32,020 nucleotides of DNA from positions 1 through 32,020 of the IMG/VR virus record IMGVR_UViG_3300025671_000281. One strand, 5' to 3'. The notes under the pieces were generated by a model, which had not been told where the DNA came from, made no database searches, and saw only the letters and a list, made by a program, of their open reading frames with translations. Numbering within the stretch: the stretch's first letter is position 1; every line of letters begins with the position of its first letter. The translations under genes and the position numbers were made by a program. The stretch comes from a virus. Below are positions 30,131 to 32,020 of this stretch, piece by piece.

Positions 30131-30158
30131 TTGATTTCTTATAACCAAGTGTTATTAT
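30131..30158 (+). promoter_or_regulatory. Candidate promoter ahead of the capsid gene
   Basis: TTGATT (30131-30136), a 16-bp spacer, and TATTAT (30153-30158) with an extended TGT upstream. The 10-mer GTGTTATTAT also precedes the terminase operon (24749-24758). It gives a leader of about 117 nt that contains the predicted stem structure. Confidence 0.55.
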
Positions 30159-30201
30159 AGTGTAGTCGGATACCCCTTTGAGGCCTGGCAGATTATTAAG
30201 G

Positions 30202-30247
30202 TTGTAGACTGACCGAATCTGTCGGGCACTCAGTCGAAAGCCTACAA
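30202..30247 (+). promoter_or_regulatory. Structured 5' leader of the capsid gene
   Basis: Nested stems: TTGTAG/CTACAA (30202-30207 with 30242-30247), then GACTGA/TCAGTC (30207-30212 with 30230-30235; G30207 can join only one) and CCGA/TCGG (30213-30216 with 30222-30225), with internal loops GCAC (30226-30229) and GAAAGC (30236-30241). In total about 15 pairs in 46 nt. The capsid start codon is 36 bases downstream, with GAGGG at 30271-30275. A stabilising or regulatory element of the most abundant late mRNA is likely; its family is unknown. Confidence 0.5.
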
Positions 30248-30282
30248 AACTTTTATTAATTACTCGTTTTGAGGGTTATCAC

Positions 30283-31116
30283 ATGAGTAAAAATTTATCA
30301 GCTGTAGCGGTAATTGAGTTTGACAGTATGGTCAAGCATGCCTATCAGGGCATGGGCCTACTGAAAGGCGCAGTAACCGTCCGTAATAACGTTGTAGGCG
30401 ATACCTACAAATTCCGCCGTATGGGCAAAGGTCTTGCTAACCAGAAGTCAACTTCTGACTTAGTGACCCCAATGGACGTAGGGCACGAGTTCAAGACTGC
30501 TACTCTTAGCAACTGGAACGCGCCCGAGTACACTGACATCTTTGACGCTGCTGAAGTCAACTTTGACGAGAAGCAGGAGCTTGCAAGCACTATCGCAGGC
30601 GCTCTTGGTCGTCGTTCTGACCAACTCGTTATTGATGCAATGGACGCTTCTACCCCATTAACTACTGCTATTCCAGAGGGCGGCACTAACCTCACTATGG
30701 CTAAAGTTATTGAGGCTCAAGTAGCACTCCGTGACCAAGGTGTACCTAACACTGAACTGTTTGCGGCTATTGACGCGAATGGTTTGGGTGGCTTGTTGAA
30801 CGACGAGAAGGCAACTTCTGCTGACTATCAGGCAATCAAAGCTCTTGTTTCTGGAGAGATCAACACTCTGTGTGGATTTAACTTCATTGTCATTGAGACA
30901 CGAAACGAAGGCGGTTTGACTGTAGCTGCAGACATTGTTGACTCTTGGTTCTTCCAGCGTCCCGCTGTTGGCCTTGCTATCGGCATTGACATGAAAACCG
31001 AAATTAACTGGATTCCCGAGCGAACCGCATGGCTTACCAATGGTATGCTGAAGGCTGGCTCTGTCGTACGCGACGAGGGTGGTTTGGTTAAAGTTCAATA
31101 TGATCGCACAGCGTAA
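30283..31116 (+). CDS. Major capsid protein
   Basis: This 277-aa protein directly follows the scaffold gene. The patterns 'QGMGLLKGAVTVRNNVVGDT', 'APEYTDIFDAAEVNFDEKQE' and 'LASTIAGALGRRSDQLVIDA' are typical of HK97-fold capsids of phages with T7-like tails. It has its own promoter candidate and structured leader, as expected for the most highly made protein. It lacks any obvious N-terminal cleaved delta domain. GAGGG lies seven bases before the ATG. Confidence 0.9.
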   Translation: MSKNLSAVAVIEFDSMVKHAYQGMGLLKGAVTVRNNVVGDTYKFRRMGKGLANQKSTSDLVTPMDVGHEFKTATLSNWNAPEYTDIFDAAEVNFDEKQELASTIAGALGRRSDQLVIDAMDASTPLTTAIPEGGTNLTMAKVIEAQVALRDQGVPNTELFAAIDANGLGGLLNDEKATSADYQAIKALVSGEINTLCGFNFIVIETRNEGGLTVAADIVDSWFFQRPAVGLAIGIDMKTEINWIPERTAWLTNGMLKAGSVVRDEGGLVKVQYDRTA

Positions 31117-31129
31117 AGGAGACTAAATC

Positions 31130-31387
31130 ATGGCATTTTCAAGAGACGGTCTTTCACGCATTGGTGGTTCTGGTGATGCAAACGCTGTATGGGTTTACTC
31201 ATCTACTGAAGCACCTGCAACTGTTGCTGGTTCTGGCTTCTTCAACAACGCAAGCGCCGAGCTTACCGTTGGTGACGTAGTTCTGATTGTTGATACTGAC
31301 GCACCTGCTGTCACTGTATCCTTCGTTATTTCTAATAGCGCTGGTGTAGTTGACTTGGCTTCTGGTACGGCTGTAGGCAACGTATAA
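31130..31387 (+). CDS. Small capsid decoration-like protein, 85 aa
   Basis: This 85-aa beta-rich protein has 'SRIGGSGDANAVWVYSSTEA', then 'GSGFFNNASAELTVGDVVLI'. It aligns with the first 75 residues of the 217-aa protein at 498, so the genome carries this domain twice. Position after the capsid gene and small size suggest a head-surface (decoration or trimer) protein. A preceding AAAGGAG (31115-31121) gives a good ribosome-binding site. A GC hairpin follows its stop. Confidence 0.75.
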   Translation: MAFSRDGLSRIGGSGDANAVWVYSSTEAPATVAGSGFFNNASAELTVGDVVLIVDTDAPAVTVSFVISNSAGVVDLASGTAVGNV

Positions 31388-31395
31388 GCACAATC

Positions 31396-31411
31396 GGGGG
31401 CTTCGGCCCCC
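31396..31411 (+). terminator. GC-rich hairpin with UUCG loop after the capsid pair
   Basis: GGGGGC (31396-31401) and GCCCCC (31406-31411) with a TTCG loop form a very stable 6-bp stem. It is followed by ATCTATTCT, a poor T-tract, so termination is likely partial. It may act as a processing or stabilising end for the abundant capsid mRNA while letting some transcription reach the tail genes. Confidence 0.6.
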
Positions 31412-31431
31412 ATCTATTCTAAAGGTGAGTT

Positions 31432-31989
31432 ATGGCTTCTAAGATAGACCTAATTAGTAATGCTCTCATTCTAATTGGAGACACTCCTATTAACTCCCTT
31501 ACTGGTGGCACTCGCGCGCAACAAGTGGCATCGAACCTGTACGACAATATCGTGCAGAATGAATTGACTAAACATCGTTGGGGCTTTGCCAAGAAAAAGG
31601 CGCAGTTATCCCTAACAACTGAAACCCCAGTGGACGATGAGTGGCGCAGCATATATCAATTACCTACTGATATGCTTTTTCTTATCAAGCTGTACCCCAA
31701 TACAAGTTATCAACTGTACGGTGACAAGGTTTACACGGACACTTCAAGTGCTTTGTACGCTGATTACATATACAACGCACCAGAGTCTGAATGGCCTGTA
31801 TACTTCTCTAAGATGATTGAGTATGCCCTAGCTAGGGACTTTGCCGCATCTATCCGAGACAGCGATTCAGCGCGTCAGACAATGACTAACGAGTACATTA
31901 ATCAGTCACGCATGGCTCGATACACTGACTCACAACAATATCCACAGGTTCCGATTACGTCTAACCCGTTCACTAATGTGAGGTTCTGA
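31432..31989 (+). CDS. Tail tubular protein A (T7 gp11-like), complete
   Basis: At 185 aa it is close to T7 gp11 (196 aa). The N-terminus 'IDLISNALILIGDTPINSLT' is the family signature, followed by 'VASNLYDNIVQNELTKHRWG' and 'WRSIYQLPTDMLFLIKLY', the usual helix-strand core. It forms the adaptor ring under the portal. It starts after AAAGGTGAG (31421-31429) with ATG 31432. Positions 31492-31989 duplicate 1-498 with 11 silent differences, giving the same protein. Confidence 0.9.
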   Translation: MASKIDLISNALILIGDTPINSLTGGTRAQQVASNLYDNIVQNELTKHRWGFAKKKAQLSLTTETPVDDEWRSIYQLPTDMLFLIKLYPNTSYQLYGDKVYTDTSSALYADYIYNAPESEWPVYFSKMIEYALARDFAASIRDSDSARQTMTNEYINQSRMARYTDSQQYPQVPITSNPFTNVRF

Positions 31990-32020
31990 TGTTTGATAAC
32001 GAGAGCTTTTCCCACGTTGG
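31492..32020. repeat. Terminal direct repeat, right copy (circular-genome overlap)
   Basis: Second copy of window bases 1-529, ungapped, with 11 substitutions and no amino-acid change in tail tubular A. It shows that the sequence closes into a circle of about 31,491 bp. Confidence 0.95.
31989..32020 (+). CDS. Start of the 217-aa structural protein, cut by the window end
   Basis: The first ten codons and two bases of the gene that is complete at 498-1151, coupled to tail tubular A by TGATG. It is identical over this stretch to the left copy. Confidence 0.9.
   Translation, partial: MFDNESFSHV

Noticed and set aside
30202-30247. Hammerhead-type ribozyme in the capsid leader (CTGA and CGAAAG present)
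   Set aside because: The conserved CTGATGA box and the third stem are absent; the segment folds as one nested hairpin.
1-32020. Integrated prophage or temperate phage
   Set aside because: No integrase, attachment site, CI-like repressor with a C-terminal domain, or bacterial flanking genes; the sequence closes on itself.

Overview
The window is essentially one complete genome of a small tailed phage with a short, T7-type tail (podovirus morphology). The last 529 bases repeat the first 529, so the unique genome is about 31,491 bp and closes into a circle. The two copies differ at 11 positions, all silent in the tail gene they cover. This fits a contig assembled from a mixed (environmental) population better than one clone. 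Several short conserved proteins (50-aa, 39-aa and 128-aa Lys/Arg-rich proteins, the spike-base-like protein, LamG/SPRY fibre domains) are of the kind I associate with marine or other aquatic phages of Proteobacteria. Bacterial sigma-70-like promoters and a Gram-negative-type holin/GH24 lysozyme cassette agree. The exact host cannot be read from the sequence. No integrase, CI-type lysogeny module, tRNA, CRISPR array or reverse transcriptase was seen.

Layout. Late genes lie on the + strand and run through the circular junction: small and large terminase (24.8-26.5 kb), two small proteins, portal, a Bbp19-like protein, scaffold, a structured leader, major capsid, a small decoration-like protein, tail tubular protein A (31.4 kb, continuing at base 1), a 217-aa protein sharing a domain with the decoration-like protein, tail tubular protein B, three internal virion proteins, a T7-type fibre/spike with a beta-helix, a block of small conserved proteins interrupted by an HNH endonuclease, a large LamG/SPRY adhesin, and then the lysis cassette (membrane protein, coiled-coil XhlA-like protein, 3-TM holin, lysozyme) ending at 16.75 kb. 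Early genes start at a consensus promoter at 16.84 kb and run on + to 23.6 kb: ERF annealing protein, YqaJ exonuclease, an SSB-like protein, an HTH regulator, a 366-bp structured non-coding region, a secreted protein, small DNA-binding proteins, a fragment-like replication protein, a metallophosphoesterase, a DUF3310 protein and an HNH protein. A short leftward operon (24.63-23.62 kb) carries an acetyltransferase and two small proteins.

How it works together. The phage has no recognisable DNA polymerase, RNA polymerase, primase or helicase. It presumably uses host transcription and replication machinery, and contributes an annealase/exonuclease/SSB recombination set plus small regulators. The rightward early promoter and the leftward promoter share an identical 17-bp element, suggesting common control. 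Two rho-independent-type hairpins at 16.76 and 18.99 kb carry their T-tracts on the minus strand and so appear to stop leftward (antisense) transcription. The most unusual items are these reversed terminators, the structured intergenic RNA candidates at 19.0-19.35 kb and ahead of the capsid gene, three ribosome-binding sites presented in hairpin loops, the shared domain flanking tail tubular protein A, and the carbohydrate-binding-like insertion in tail tubular protein B.
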